This document shows, one piece after another, positions 31,156 to 42,634 of a stretch of 64,000 bases of DNA. The DNA lies in NCBI RefSeq assembly GCF_910592395.1, contig NC_088311.1, positions 12,092,501-12,156,500 on the forward strand, given 5' to 3'. The stretch comes from Lineus longissimus. Taxonomy: Eukaryota; Nemertea; Pilidiophora; Heteronemertea; Lineidae. Each line of letters begins with the position of its first letter. Positions within the stretch are counted from its first letter, which is position 1. The translations under genes were made by a program, and so were the position numbers. Under the pieces are notes generated by a model, which searched no databases, had not been told where the DNA came from, and saw nothing but the letters and a program-made list of their open reading frames with translations.

Positions 31156-32011
31156 AAAGATAAACTGAGAATTAGTGGAAAAGAATTAGTGTTGTCAGGG
31201 AAGGGTTAGGGTTAGGGACAGTGTTAGGTAGGAGAAAGGGTCAGGGTCAGGGTTATGTTTCGGGTGGGATTAAGGCTCAAAAATGAAAATAACTGCCTTA
31301 AGAAGAGCCAGTGGCTCACATGTAAAATGCATTGGAGACTGCCGTAAAAATAGCCACAGTCTACTGGAAAAAGCATAATCCTATCTAGCATAATCTTATT
31401 TTACATAATCTTCAACCACAGCACCAGAAATGATTCCTAACCCAGTATACACCGTTGCTGCATTATCATTTAAAAGCATGAGAACAAGGTGAAAGGGGAC
31501 CATAAATTATTTCCTATCCTGGAAGACGGGCGATAAACTACGAAGCTGCATTATTCATGTTATCATTTACGTATCAAATCCAGCTCTTTGACAATTTCCT
31601 CTCTGTAGAGAAGAAATTTGCAGATTAGCCTATAGTCAAGCACCACCTAGCAGGAACTTCACAGCATCATTACCCTTTAACAGCAACTTCCAGCTAGAGA
31701 CCCCTTTAAATGAACTGCGCGAGGTCAGCCTAGTCAAGCGCCACCTATAGCAAGATACCCCTTTAAATGATAAACTTTAGTTGGAGGTCACAACAGTCAA
31801 GTGCCACGTTGGTGGTAGTTCCCAGGAACATAAGCACTCACACAGCATACAGTTGGCACACACTTTACCCTTCCTGACTGACTTAACCTTTAAAACAAGA
31901 CTTGTAATGTTCCAAAAAAGCTTGTTTCTCCAATCCAGGTTTTATCCTAACTCATTTCTCGTTTTACAAATCTCATTTCTCATTTTACAAGATTTAACTT
32001 CTTGATTTCTT
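31156..32011. other. Intergenic DNA with short degenerate repeats
   Basis: A degenerate TTAGGG-like tract lies at about 31203-31262 (GGGTTAGGGTTAGGG then diverged units). Around 31640-31810 the motifs TAGTCAAG-(C)GCCACCTA and ACCCCTTTAAATGA are repeated two or three times. No gene recognised. Confidence 0.5.
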
Positions 32012-33108
32012 GTTGGCTCACCGTTAGGGGAGTCTATACAATAGCCCTGTGTCCGTCGTCGTCTGTATCCTGTGGCATGTTTCTTAACCGCTAGTGCTAT
32101 GAACTTGAACTTTGTACACATGACCCCCTAGGTCAGAGGTTCTCTGACACTGAATTTCGGTCCAGTCTGGTTCATGACTTGGCCACCAGGGGGCCAAAAC
32201 TGAAAATATAAAAAGTGTGATATGTCTCTTATCAATGATCCGTTTTCAATAAGAATTTTATGGTAGGTACTCCTAGCAAGGATACATCATATAGCGTACG
32301 GGTTTTTGATTTGACTTACTTTTCAAGGTCACAGAGGTCAAATGGCGTAAATTGGCCTTTAGGATGTAACTATGGCACGTTTCTAATCTGCAATGACTAT
32401 TGATCCCAAATTTGGTACACATGTACCCCTTAGTCAGGTGATCTCAACGACCGAAGTTCGGTCCAATATGATTCACCACTCGACCACAAGGGGGCAAAAT
32501 CCGAAAACCTTAAAAATGTGATTATTCCTTAACTTCTTGCCTGATTTCCACCAATTTGATGTCATGGGTACATCTAACCACCAAACAGTATGTGTAACAC
32601 AGGTTTTTAATTTGACCTACTTTTCAAGGTCACAGAGGTCAAATGGCGTAAATTGGCTGTCAGAACGTAACTATGGCACGTTTCTTTACCGCAATGACTA
32701 TTGATCACAAATTAAGTACGCATGTACCCCTTGGTCAGTTGATCTCAGGTAATGAAGTATGGTTCGATCTGATTTGCTGTTTGGGCTCCAGCGAGGGGGC
32801 CAAATCAAAAATTCTTCAAAATGCTATTATTCCTTAATTACTTGCCCGATGGGCACCAAATTTATATCATAGGTACATCTAATTCTAACAACCATTCAGT
32901 GTGTCACCCAGGTCTTTTTTGATTTGACCTACTTTTCAAGGTCACAGAGGTCAAATGTACTGTAAATTGGCCATTTTGGGGAAATTGTAATTGCTTGGAC
33001 CCACATCAAACCTAACACTACATGACACAATACCATGCTCTTCATTCATCTTTCCTCCACATGCGGTGAGCACAATGGCCCTGGCCATTTCATTTTACAG
33101 ACACCCTA
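32012..33108 (+). repeat. R300 dispersed repeat, near full-length copy
   Basis: It starts TTGGCTCACCGTTAGGGGAG and ends GCGGTGAGCACAATGGCCC...TTTCATTT, with three diverged ~300-bp units between. The GGCTCACCGTA start and the TACGGTGAGC-type end are mutual inverse complements, which suggests short terminal inverted repeats for the family. Confidence 0.8.
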
Positions 33109-33555
33109 TAAATACCAACTTTCAGCAAATTCAGATGTGATAAAGGATGGTACCCCTTTAATCAAACAGAAGTAGATCAAAGTAAAAAGCCGTTCTGTCT
33201 TTGCCATGTTCAACTCCTCAGAATACTGATGAAGCCCCATATCGAAACAAGCATCTTGTTTCTTAAACACTTGCTCCTACGACTCATACATGTCGGCACC
33301 ACCATTTTTGCTTGAACATAAAATCCTGAAGCAATCGGGAACTCTTTCGAAAGGAAGTGAATGCCAATTTCAAGGATGGGAGTCACTTCTTTGCTTCTTT
33401 ATAGTCAAACACCACTAAAAGCCAGATCCAGGTGGGGTCAGCAATTCTGCATGACTACCTGAATAGTAAATCTCCATGCAATGTCTCTTAAAAGATCATA
33501 ACCGGATTTCCAGATTATAGAATGTTCTCTCCTCTCTTTCCAGAAGCTTGAAAAA

Positions 33556-33734
33556 ATGGTGTACTCATTGGTCCTGGTTGTCTTGTTAATGGCTGGAGGG
33601 GTATGCAGTGGAAAAGAGATTATTGATCTACAGGTGAACTTCAATCAAGTGGTCAGAAAAACCAGTGACAAATTCCTGAGTGTTCAGTTTGATGATGGCC
33701 TGATTCAAAGACATTGGCAACAAATAGATTTTGG
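33556..33734 (+). CDS. Heparanase-like protein (GH79), coding exon 1
   Basis: This is the first coding exon of an endo-beta-glucuronidase-like gene that in animals degrades heparan sulfate in lysosomes and the extracellular matrix. ATG at 33556 opens a hydrophobic signal peptide (VYSLVLVVLLMAGGVCSG). The mature start K-E-I-I-D-L and KFLSVQFDDGLI follow, aligning with the short N-terminal strand segment of heparanases. Upstream, TCTCTTTCCAG at 33533-33543 is a likely acceptor, so a 5' non-coding exon probably exists. The donor is GG|GTATGT at 33735; phase 2, joining 36419 to complete a glycine codon. Confidence 0.85.
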
Positions 33735-33869
33735 GTATGTACTGAGAATATGAGATGATGGGCCTTAGTTAAACATACATATAGCTCTTCTGATGCTGAT
33801 AGATACAACACTGCCTCTTGTGAACACATCCATTTCCTGATCACTGAGTTGTCTGCCCCATGATTGGCC

Positions 33870-34690
33870 AGTACAATGAAGTGGCACATTTCTTAACCAC
33901 TTATGCTATGAACTTAGTACACAGGACCCGCCCAGGTCAGGTGACCACTGACACTGATTTTCGGTCGAATCTGACTCTTGACTTGGCCACTAGGGGGCCA
34001 ACAGTGGATACCTAAGAAGTGTGATATCTCTCTTATTAGTGACTCGTTTTCGATAACAAATTTGACCTCATTTTCAAGGTCACATTGGTCAAATGGCATA
34101 AATTTGGTTGTTTGTGTGTAACTATGCCTATGGAAAGATTCTTAACCACTAAAGCTATGAACTGGAAATTTTGTACACATGACTCCCTACGTCATATAAC
34201 ATCTGACAGAGAATTTCGGTCCAATCGGATTCTCGACTTGGCCGCCTGGGATTCAAAACTAAAAAAGGTAGAAAGGGCATTATCTCGCTTATGAGTGACT
34301 TGTTTTCGATGATATTTTGATTATAGGTATTATGAGCAAGGATACATCATAATGTATATCCTAAAGGTTTTTGATTTGACCTAATTTTTAATGTCAAAGA
34401 GTTGCCTAAATTGGCCGTTTGAGTATTACGATGGCACATTTCTTAACCGCTACATCTATGAACTTGAAATTTGGTACGCATGACTCCTTACATCATGTGA
34501 CCCCTGGCATTAAATTTCGGTCCAATCTGATTCTCGACCAGGCCACCAGGAGGCAAAAACTAAAAAAGATAAAAAGTGCAATATCTCGCTTATTAGTGAC
34601 TTGTTTTCGATGATATTTTTATGGTAGATACTCCAAGCAAGGATACATAACATGTCGTATCGACTTTGACCTATATACTATACTTGTAGC
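33870..34690 (+). repeat. R300 dispersed repeat in heparanase intron 1
   Basis: Nearly three diverged units of the ~300-bp repeat (unit anchors near 33886, 34133 and 34431), in the same orientation as the gene. The start motif GGCTCACCGTA is missing. Confidence 0.75.
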
Positions 34691-35423
34691 ATGTTAAATA
34701 AGATGAATTCCTAACCACCAGAAAATCCCTTTCTACATCAAGAAATCGCCTGACCACGAAAATTTAATGCCTCCCTTTGGATCTCCGAACATCAACTTGT
34801 CAAGACATTGACATCTTACACATAACATTTGATTCAGTAATAAGGCAGATTTAGGCAAAAAGCATGCTCCCATTCAAAGATTGATAAGACTGCTTTGTTT
34901 ACCTTGAATAACTCTAACTAAACTATAACTTAAATTTTCTTTGAAAAAAATTCTTCACTCGCGAAAATATTCTGCCGTGAATTTGTCAATCATGAGGCAT
35001 TCGCGAAAATTTTATGCCAAGGATATTTTCCTTTCTACAGTAACAACTGCGCACGGCAACTGAACACGTTTGAGTGATCAGTCTGTGACTTGCGACTTGC
35101 TCGATGCGGGGTACACTAACTGATCGGCAAAGCCACGGCGCTTCATCAAACGATGAGAACCAGGCGAGATCGACAAAAATGCCTTCTTTTTATAGCTCTA
35201 GAATCTTTATTCTTCAGTCAATTTCAAAATTTAAAAGAGCTATATGTGATAGAGATATATTTGCTGGCGAACTTTCTCGTTCCCAAAAGCGACGCTGCAC
35301 AATATTTCATCTTTCATTTCTTGTTCTAGTTGGGCGAAAATATTCCCAAGATACACAAATTGAACGGCTAACCCCTCATCCCTTGGCAATCTTGATATAA
35401 TGGACCCACCAAAAGGGCTAAAC

Positions 35424-35445
35424 GGGGGGGGGGGGGGGGGGGGGG
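35424..35445 (+). repeat. 22-base G homopolymer
   Basis: An uninterrupted run of 22 G inside intron 1. Length is likely variable between individuals and error-prone in sequencing; it could also form a G-quadruplex. Confidence 0.9.
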
Positions 35446-36418
35446 TTCTTACGGAAAAATCATCAAGTGCAGAAAAACGTAATGCAAACTGTGTGGTTCC
35501 CGGCAAACTTCTTGGATTATTATATTCACATTAACAATGAGAAAAAATAAATTAAAGATAACTTAAAAAAAAACTTGTGTTGTTTATTGTTCCAAGTAAA
35601 TGAATGCTGGTTATATCTTATATATCTTTGATATAAGTTAGCAAGCAGCACTCTTTATTTTTTTTCATGTTTCCAAGTATCTCTGCCTCTTTAAAGCGCA
35701 TGTGCTAATATTCGGGAGATAAGTGCACCCTGAATATAAGCAGAGTGTGCCTAAGTACGCATAAAAAATATGAAATAGGTGTTTGTCTTATTAGTTATGA
35801 GCTAGACTGTAAATAACAATGCTGATCAGTTAAAAAACCATGGTATGTGAAAAGGGTGTGGCCATCCAACTTCTGACATGCTTGCAAATATCAGGATCCC
35901 TTTGATTGACTGATAATTGTGACTCTCAAATTCTCTGATTGGGTATTTTTTAGTTACATCTGGACTCTCAGTTCTACATGTAGCCCCAAAAATCATGTGA
36001 CTGCGCTATTTTTATTTTGAGTTTACATTTTTGCCAGGTTGACAGGTATATCAATCATGGCATATTACCACGGTGGGTAAATGTATTGGTTTACCTTTGC
36101 AACACAATAGAAACTCCCATTTAATACAGCGTTGGAGGGGTAAAAATGGATAAAAATTATAAATCTTAACTAATCTTTTGTATGTTTCTTATGTGTGGTA
36201 AGTTCGGCACATATTTTTCTTGGGCAAACAGATACCTTTAGCCACCATGATTACAATGAATGTGCACAGTAGTCTCATGTTGACGCCTGCTGGTTATCTA
36301 CACCCTCGAAAATCATGACATGCATGATGGATGTCATCAAGGTCTAATCTAGTTCTGCACACTGAGACCGTGTCTGATAATTTTAATTTTAATTTTAATG
36401 GCAAATTTCTCTTTCCAG

Positions 36419-36612
36419 TTCACAGCTCTTCAGCACTTTGTGCAAAGGTCTGTATCCAGCTTATGTAAGAATCGGTGGGACTGCTCAAGACATGTTGCAC
36501 TTCCAACCAGATGGACATGTGACCTCGATAAAAGACAATCTGACAGAGAATGCCTATTGGGATTATGTCAACAAAATAGGCAGGCAGCCGTTTGTAAATT
36601 TTAATTTGACTG
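36419..36612 (+). CDS. Heparanase-like protein, coding exon 2
   Basis: It continues exon 1 in phase: S-Q-L-F-S-T-L-C-K-G, then LYPAYVRIGGTAQDMLHF, the most conserved N-terminal block of heparanases (L-S-P-A-Y-x-R-x-G-G-T), and Y-W-D-Y-V-N-K ... V-N-F-N-L-T-G. N-glycosylation sequons (N-L-T) are present. Flanked by CTTTCCAG and G|GTAAGAG. In vertebrate heparanase this region leads into the part removed or cleaved during maturation. The exon ends in phase 1. Confidence 0.88.
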
Positions 36613-36632
36613 GTAAGAGTTTTGTTCTTTTT

Positions 36633-36935
36633 TGGCTCACCGTATGGGAGTCTATACAATACTGCAGTGTCCGTCGTCATTGTCCGTCGTCTGTATCCTG
36701 TTTCAAAAACAATGGCACGTTTCTTAACCGATGGGACTACATTGTATATATGAACTTGAAACTTTGTTTACTTTGTAAATCTTAAAATCCTTGTATATGT
36801 CATGTGTATGTACAGTTTGTATTGAAACAGGTGAACTCTGACACTGAATTTCGGTCCAATTTTTTACTTGGCATCCAGGGTGCCAAAAGCGGAAAGCTAA
36901 AAAGTGTGATAACTCTCTTATTGCAATTATCAACT
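36633..36935 (+). repeat. R300 dispersed repeat, 5' part
   Basis: GGCTCACCGTATGGGAGTC begins only 20 bp after the exon 2 donor; the copy is truncated after one partial unit. The intron grew by insertion immediately downstream of the splice site. Confidence 0.75.
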
Positions 36936-37687
36936 CCTCAAGCCTTCGACACCTTACGACATTTGCCATAAGCATATGTACTGGTCATACGGAAATACTT
37001 TCGACATCTCATCACCTCTGTGCCTGGGCATGTCAAAAGATAAAGACATCTCTTCACCAGTGACGGCCGAAATACCATAAGCACTACGACCACACAGTTT
37101 ATACCCTTACTATGTTACATACAGGCCTGTCCTTTGTGTGTATTTTTCCTTTGGTGGTTATCCATTTTAGTGTAAAATTGGCTCTTCGCCTTCCCAATCC
37201 ATGATCATGTTCGGAAAGTGGAAGGCTTAGTGTCGATTTTATAATTTTACAGCATATACATGTATTGCTTGTAGTAATACTAATCCTGGTGGTGGGGTTT
37301 AATCCTGCCTAGCACTGCATAGCTAGCATTTTTCCTGCATGTCGTATTCATTCTGAAAACATAAAATTACCTGGATAATAAACTGCATAGCAACTCAAGC
37401 ATAAAAATCGAGCAGGAAAATGGAGGCTGCACTGCATCTGCGCATGCGCGCGGGAAAATCGCTACATCACTTTATCGCCGTCAGTAGTTTGACAAGACTT
37501 GATGATCAACGGTCCAGTTAATCGGCAAGATTCAAAACCGGATCACTGTATGCTTACAAATCAATGTCAAAGCTTCGGACGGCAATGCACAGATAATGGA
37601 TAAGATTCGCCAACATTTGACGCCGTATCTTGTCAAAGCTTGAGGAGGGGGGGGGGGGGGCCTAAAAGATTTGAGTTGATAATTGTA
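36936..37687. other. Intron DNA, no feature recognised
   Basis: No repeats or exons are recognised apart from a G/C-rich stretch with a 14-base G run near 37636. Confidence 0.4.
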
Positions 37688-38270
37688 TTTTAGTGAATTG
37701 TTTTCGACAAAATCTTTATGGTAGGTTCTTCTAGCAAGGATGCATCACATATCGTACAGGTTTTTGATTTGACCTACTTTTCAAGGTCACAGGGGTCAAA
37801 TGGCGTAAATTTCCTGTTTGAATGAAACCATGGCACGTTTTTTAAGCGCTAAACTGCTCAAAACCATGTTAGCTGTAACAGAGACGTTAAGTCTTAACGT
37901 GAAAATTTCAAAACGATTAACTGAAAGAGATAACGTCATTAAGGATACGTAACGTAACTGTAAGGGATAACGTGACTTGTTTTTTTTAACAACCGGGCCC
38001 GGGGGCCAAAATTAAGAAAAGGTAAAAAGTGCAATACCTCGCTTATTAGACTAATTTCAGGGTCACATAGGTCAATTGGTGAAATTGGCCGTTTGAGTGT
38101 AACTATGGCATGTTTCTTAACCACTTTAGTTATGAACTTGAAACTTGGTACCCAAAATCCCCAATGTCAGATAACCTTTGACACCGAAATTTAGTTTGAT
38201 CTGATTACTGATTTTGCCACCAGGGGGCCAAAAGTCAAAATGTTAAAAGTACAATTTCTTCAGCGTGTTC
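37688..38270 (+). repeat. R300 dispersed repeat interrupted by a MITE
   Basis: It contains the unit blocks TTTTTGATTTGACC, AAGGTCACAGGGGTCAAATGGC, CACGTTTTTTAAGCGC and GCCACCAGGGGGCC. Continuity breaks at 38270 (ACAATTTCTT) and resumes at 38724 (TTTGCTTATTAG), exactly as in intact units where these join. Confidence 0.7.
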
Positions 38271-38723
38271 GATTTCTAGCGCCGCACTTTGGTAAGCACC
38301 GGATCTTGGGCCTTGAAGCGCATGCCTAGTATGAATCGAGCCCAAATGCTCTAGCGTCAGGCCCGAGTAACTTAGGTAAAGTAGCGAAAAAGAATGACCA
38401 GACACACTACTGGGTGCGCGTTAGCTACAAAAACGACTCACTAACCTTATTGACTGATTTTTTCACATCTGAATATCAATTTCTTCAAACAGTTATTATA
38501 TTTTTGCCAAAAAAGTGCAGTCTGATGCAATAAACAAATTTGGTGTATTTCACAAAGCCGGCATTTACAGGATCGTTTGCCATCTTTTCTTAAAAGTCAC
38601 TTGCGGACGCCATTTTATGTAGAAGTAACTCACTCGCAGGGTCGCTCTTTTTGGCCTGGTGCAAGATGAGGCGCCAGTACCAAAAAGACACCTAAAGCGC
38701 CGCACTAGTAATCGAACACGCTA
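38271..38723. mobile_element. hAT-like MITE
   Basis: The ends are CAGCGTGTTCGATT and its inverse (AATCGAACACGCTA), followed inward by CTAG-GC-GCAC blocks on both sides. Y-A-G-N-G termini fit hAT elements. The flanks TTTCTT and TTTGCTT look like a decayed 8-bp duplication. It sits inside an R300 unit, whose intact paralogues show the empty site. Non-coding. Confidence 0.6.
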
Positions 38724-39250
38724 TTTGCTTATTAGTCTTTGGCTTTGAGCTGGAGACTTTTGTATTAGGGTATTTTTCTCTCAATTGCAGCACACGCTTG
38801 TCAGCAGGTCGATGTCGTGTTTGTACGTGTAGAGAGATTTGCACTGCCGAACTTACCTAGATTAAACCTTGTCCGCAAACCGCATAGGGCAGTCTGGGCT
38901 CCAGGGTGACGTTCTGTATGAAAATACACTGGGCAATGCACGTGAAAACAATCTTTGAGCAGGAACCTGCCGCTTACATCAATACCAATAAGGATCAAGC
39001 GGGATATTGAATAAAGCAATGTTTTGTTATTCGCCTCAGATGGATGATTTTTTCTTAAGAATCAGCTTTTTCGAGCTGTTATTCTCGTCTTGATAAACAA
39101 ATTCCCCAGGCTAATTTTTGGCATTGCATCGGGATACATTGTTGGTCATGGTATTGTACTGTGTTAGTATTTACACTGCATGCAGCATCGTTCGTCATTT
39201 AAACAAACCCAAATTTCATTTGGCCGATCGACCCATGAACAGCTAAAATT

Positions 39251-39490
39251 TGTATTATTAGCTCAGATGACAAAGTCAGCAGAGCTAGTCCAATAGCTTT
39301 TTGAATGGTGTCCATCCATCCCTCCATCCATCCATGGACAAAATCGGGCATTTTGTAACTGTAAGACCTACATGTAGCTACTTGAAATCTGGGATTTGAC
39401 ATGAACAGCCCAGGAAATGCAGCTGACAGAAAAGATTAGCATGGTTCGACTCAAATTCAGCTCACCAGGGGGCAAAAGCGTAAATTACAA
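39251..39490 (+). repeat. Dispersed repeat family AGCTCAG, copy 1
   Basis: It begins with a GCTCAGATGACAAAGTCAGCAGAGCT-type hairpin, then CATCCATCC simple repeats, ACATTTTGTAAC, and further on CACCAGGGGGC. Copies at 44272-44480 and 47270-47485 share the same order. The beginning folds back on itself (AGCTCxGCTGA...TCAGCxGAGCT). Confidence 0.65.
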
Positions 39491-39741
39491 AAAAATTGTC
39501 CCTTTATTCCAGAAGAAAGAAGCTTGAAATAAAGTCGGAAGAGGTCTGCATGATATAGAAGTTTTGTTATAAAGGAGATTAGTTTAGATTTATATCACCA
39601 GTTGGTGGTACTGAGCAAAAATGTCGTTTGACCGTGGTTTGAATGTCCCGCCCCGACCTGACATACATTTGCATCCCTGCTAGAATTAGTATCCATTATT
39701 GCAGAGTGTGCTGGATTCGCTCCAACGTAATGTATAATGTA

Positions 39742-40653
39742 CACTCATGGTCAAAAGTTTATGGACACCAGTTTTTCCACATTTTCTCAAAAACGGCTAA
39801 TCCTATTGAACCCAAATTTGGAGAAATGGTGGAGAATCTTCTTGGCTATCGAATGACGTGATAGTGACGTGATATCAGGACCAATTGCATAACAAAGTTA
39901 TTACATAATTTTGAGAAGCATCTTTTTTTTACTTTTTTGTTAATCAATTTTTCAAAACCAAATTTACCCTACATTATATCTTACACATTGCTTAGACTTT
40001 CTGTGAAAAAAATTTGGAAAAATCTCATTTCAGTTTTGAGATATATCGAAATATCAAAATTTTGATATTTGGATAATTTGATATTTTTGGGGGTTTTGCA
40101 ACTGTATCATTGAGAAGTCATACCCAAATAATGAATGGCACCAATTTAGCACAGCTAGCAACTAATATTGCCGAGAAAAGGAGGATACTTGGAAGTATGA
40201 AAATTTTCATATTATAATTTCAAGATGTTCCTTTAGTTGAAAATCGGAAAAAAATCACCATTCATTCAGGGGACATGGGTACTACTAGGATATATCGAAA
40301 AATCAGAAAAATCTCAAAATTTTCAGAATCTCAAAATTTTGATATTTTGATATATCATGAAAAGTAAATGATATTTTCAAAAACTTTCTTCACAGAAAGT
40401 CTTAGCATTGTAATCTGTATGATGCAAGATTTATACTTCGATTTGAAAATATCCATCAACCAAAAAGTGAAAAATAGATGCCTCTCAAAATTATGTAATA
40501 ACTTTGTTATGCAATTGGTCCTGATATCAACTATGATATCATTCAATAGCCAAGAAGATTCTCCACCATTGGTGAAAATTTGGGTTAAAAAGGATTAGCC
40601 GTTTTTGAGAAAATGTGCAAAATCCGGTGTCCATAAACTTTTGACCATGAGTG
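39742..40653. mobile_element. Tc1/mariner-like MITE with very long inverted arms
   Basis: It starts CACTCATGGTCAAAAGTTTA and ends with the inverse, flanked by TA (39740-39741 and 40654-40655). The arms remain alignable over roughly 170 bp and beyond (shared GGTGGAGAATCTTCTTGGCTA and GGACCAATTGCATAACAAAG-type blocks on both sides); almost the whole 0.9 kb is a palindrome. No transposase frame. Confidence 0.8.
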
Positions 40654-41057
40654 TACAATGACTTTCGAACATGGAAGCTAATAGTGGCAGAGAGGATTAT
40701 GTTGGAGATCTTGCCTTTTGGCACTGTGCGAGTTTGTGTGCCTGCTTCGAAATATTGAAGAGACAATCTCATTATTCAGTGTATCTATAGAAATGTACAG
40801 TAAACCCAACATCACGAAGGAAGTGTAATTGCGCAGATTCAATGACAAATTTTGCCTCTTTTCAAAGCTTGTTTTTGTAGTCCAAACTCTTGCTGTCCAT
40901 CCTTGATGATTCAACAGTCAGTATGTTAATTATTTTACATTTTCACCCACAATTTATTTAGATGTCATGCTTTTTATCGCCCGACAAATTTGGGTTTAAT
41001 TAATGCACAAGCAGAGGGAAACGATCATAATTATGCTAGGTCACTGTCATGTGTCTT

Positions 41058-41932
41058 TGAGGGAAAGAATATATATTTTACGAATTAATCAATGTAGTTC
41101 GATATTTCATCAATCTTTTGTCTTAATTAGCCATCTTAATACAAAAGAGGCCACCACAAAATCCTGTACTAAGTGAGTTGGACCCGAAACCGACCCTGAT
41201 TTGTAAACATGACGTTAGAGCCAAAACTAACAGGTTTAATTCCAAAAAACAGACATCTGGTCATTCACAACCTTTTTCTCTATCAAGTACAGTAGAACCT
41301 CTCTATCAAGGACACCCTCGGGACTGACAAGTGCTGTCCTTAATAGAGAGGTGTCCTGGTTAGAGAGGTCAAATTGAATGGAAACAACCAATTTGGGACC
41401 AAAACTAGTGTCCTTAAGAGAGAGGTTGTCCTTAGTAGAGAGGTGTCCGCTAAGGGAGGTTCTGCTGTACATGTACATGTTCCAATATTCGATCAAACAA
41501 ACTTATATCCAACCTTTTGAACATTTTATTGCACTTAAATTTGAATTGGGACAAATCGCCGCCAACCGGAAAACACTCATTGCGCATGTGCAGTCACGGC
41601 GGGAGAGTTGAATCGATCCAAATTTATGTGCAATAAAATGTTCAAAAAGTCAGATATATGTTCGTTTGATTGAATCAAATATTGGTAAGCTTGATAGAGA
41701 AAAAGTTTGTGAATGACTAGATATCTAGTTTTTGCAATTCGACATGGTAGTTTTGCCTCTGACGACATGTTTACAAGTCGGTGTCCAATTTATTCATAAA
41801 ATAAGGAGTACAAGTCACTTTTAGTACAGGATTGTGGCGGCCTCTTTTGTATCAAGATGGTTAATTAAGACAAAAGATTGATGAAATTTCAAACTTTATC
41901 AATTTATTCGTAAAAAATACCTTCTTTCCTAC
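41058..41932. mobile_element. Palindromic element containing an inserted pogo-like MITE
   Basis: The left arm 41058-41575 and right arm 41576-41932 are inverted copies (AATCTTTTGTCTTAATTA, CAAAAGAGGCC, CATTCACAA-CTTTTTCTCTATCAAG, TTGAACATTTTATTGCAC). The left arm is longer by the 178-bp insertion at 41290-41467; the right arm shows the uninterrupted site. The ends are diverged and no target duplication is clear. Confidence 0.7.
41290..41467. mobile_element. pogo/Tigger-like MITE
   Basis: The ends are CAGTAGAACCTCTCTATCAA and GGGAGGTTCTGCTG, flanked by TA on both sides (41288-41289, 41468-41469). Same family as 5133-5299, in the opposite orientation. The partner arm of the surrounding palindrome lacks it, so this is a clean later insertion. 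Confidence 0.8.
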
Positions 41933-42431
41933 AAAATGGTGTACTGTTAGGGGTCATAAGTTGCAGAACACATAATATTTGAGAAGTCTGGTTGTGGCCT
42001 TGCACTTGGTTGATTCCCTAGGGGGTATACAGGAGATGTGTAATTTTCTTGTAATTAGCACTTCTTGCCTCAAACCCCTGTGCAATTGACGATCTACTCC
42101 GGAGACTTGAAATGTCAACAAACAATGCGATACATACATGCACACTGTACATGGCAAAATGCATCCAACTGGGGCAGATCAACACACTCTTATTATAATC
42201 TCAATCATATTGATGAACTTCCTTGATCTTAAGTACTTCCTTTGTAGTTCCTACCTTTACCTTGATCAATAATCATTAGCGCCTTATCAGTTGTTATTGG
42301 TCTCGTATTATAAAACTTGGCTATCAAAATTAAAATATTTCTCATCATATTTTACAGGAATAATCTACAGCTGCATTTGAACGTTTTTGGTGACCACATC
42401 ACAGATGACCGAGAGATAGGAGCTGAGCTAC

Positions 42432-42555
42432 ACTCATACTCATAGAACCAAACGAACACCTTGCATCTCCCATCCAACTTCAGGGCTCACCCGCGCAGTC
42501 ATCAGAAGAACCAGTCAATTCTAGTATTTCATTCTTTTTCACTGCTATACTTACC
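42432..42555 (+). repeat. Dispersed repeat, inverted relative to 6945-7056
   Basis: Shares CATAGAACCAAAC, CATCCAACTTCAG-GCTCACC and TAGTATTTCATTCTTTTTCA blocks with the reverse complement of 6945-7056. The two are 35 kb apart, so this is an interspersed family. Confidence 0.55.
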
Positions 42556-42634
42556 TCAAAATTGATTAAATAAAGAAAACCGTATGTGGCAGTTGGTTTA
42601 CAAAAAAATCAAGTGTATCTGTTAAGTTTTAACT

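Larger units (their letters stand above)
33735..36418 (+). other. Heparanase intron 1
   Basis: The intron starts GTATGT and ends TTTCTCTTTCCAG. It contains an R300 copy (33870-34690), a 22-G run (35424-35445) and otherwise unremarkable AT-rich DNA. Confidence 0.75.
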
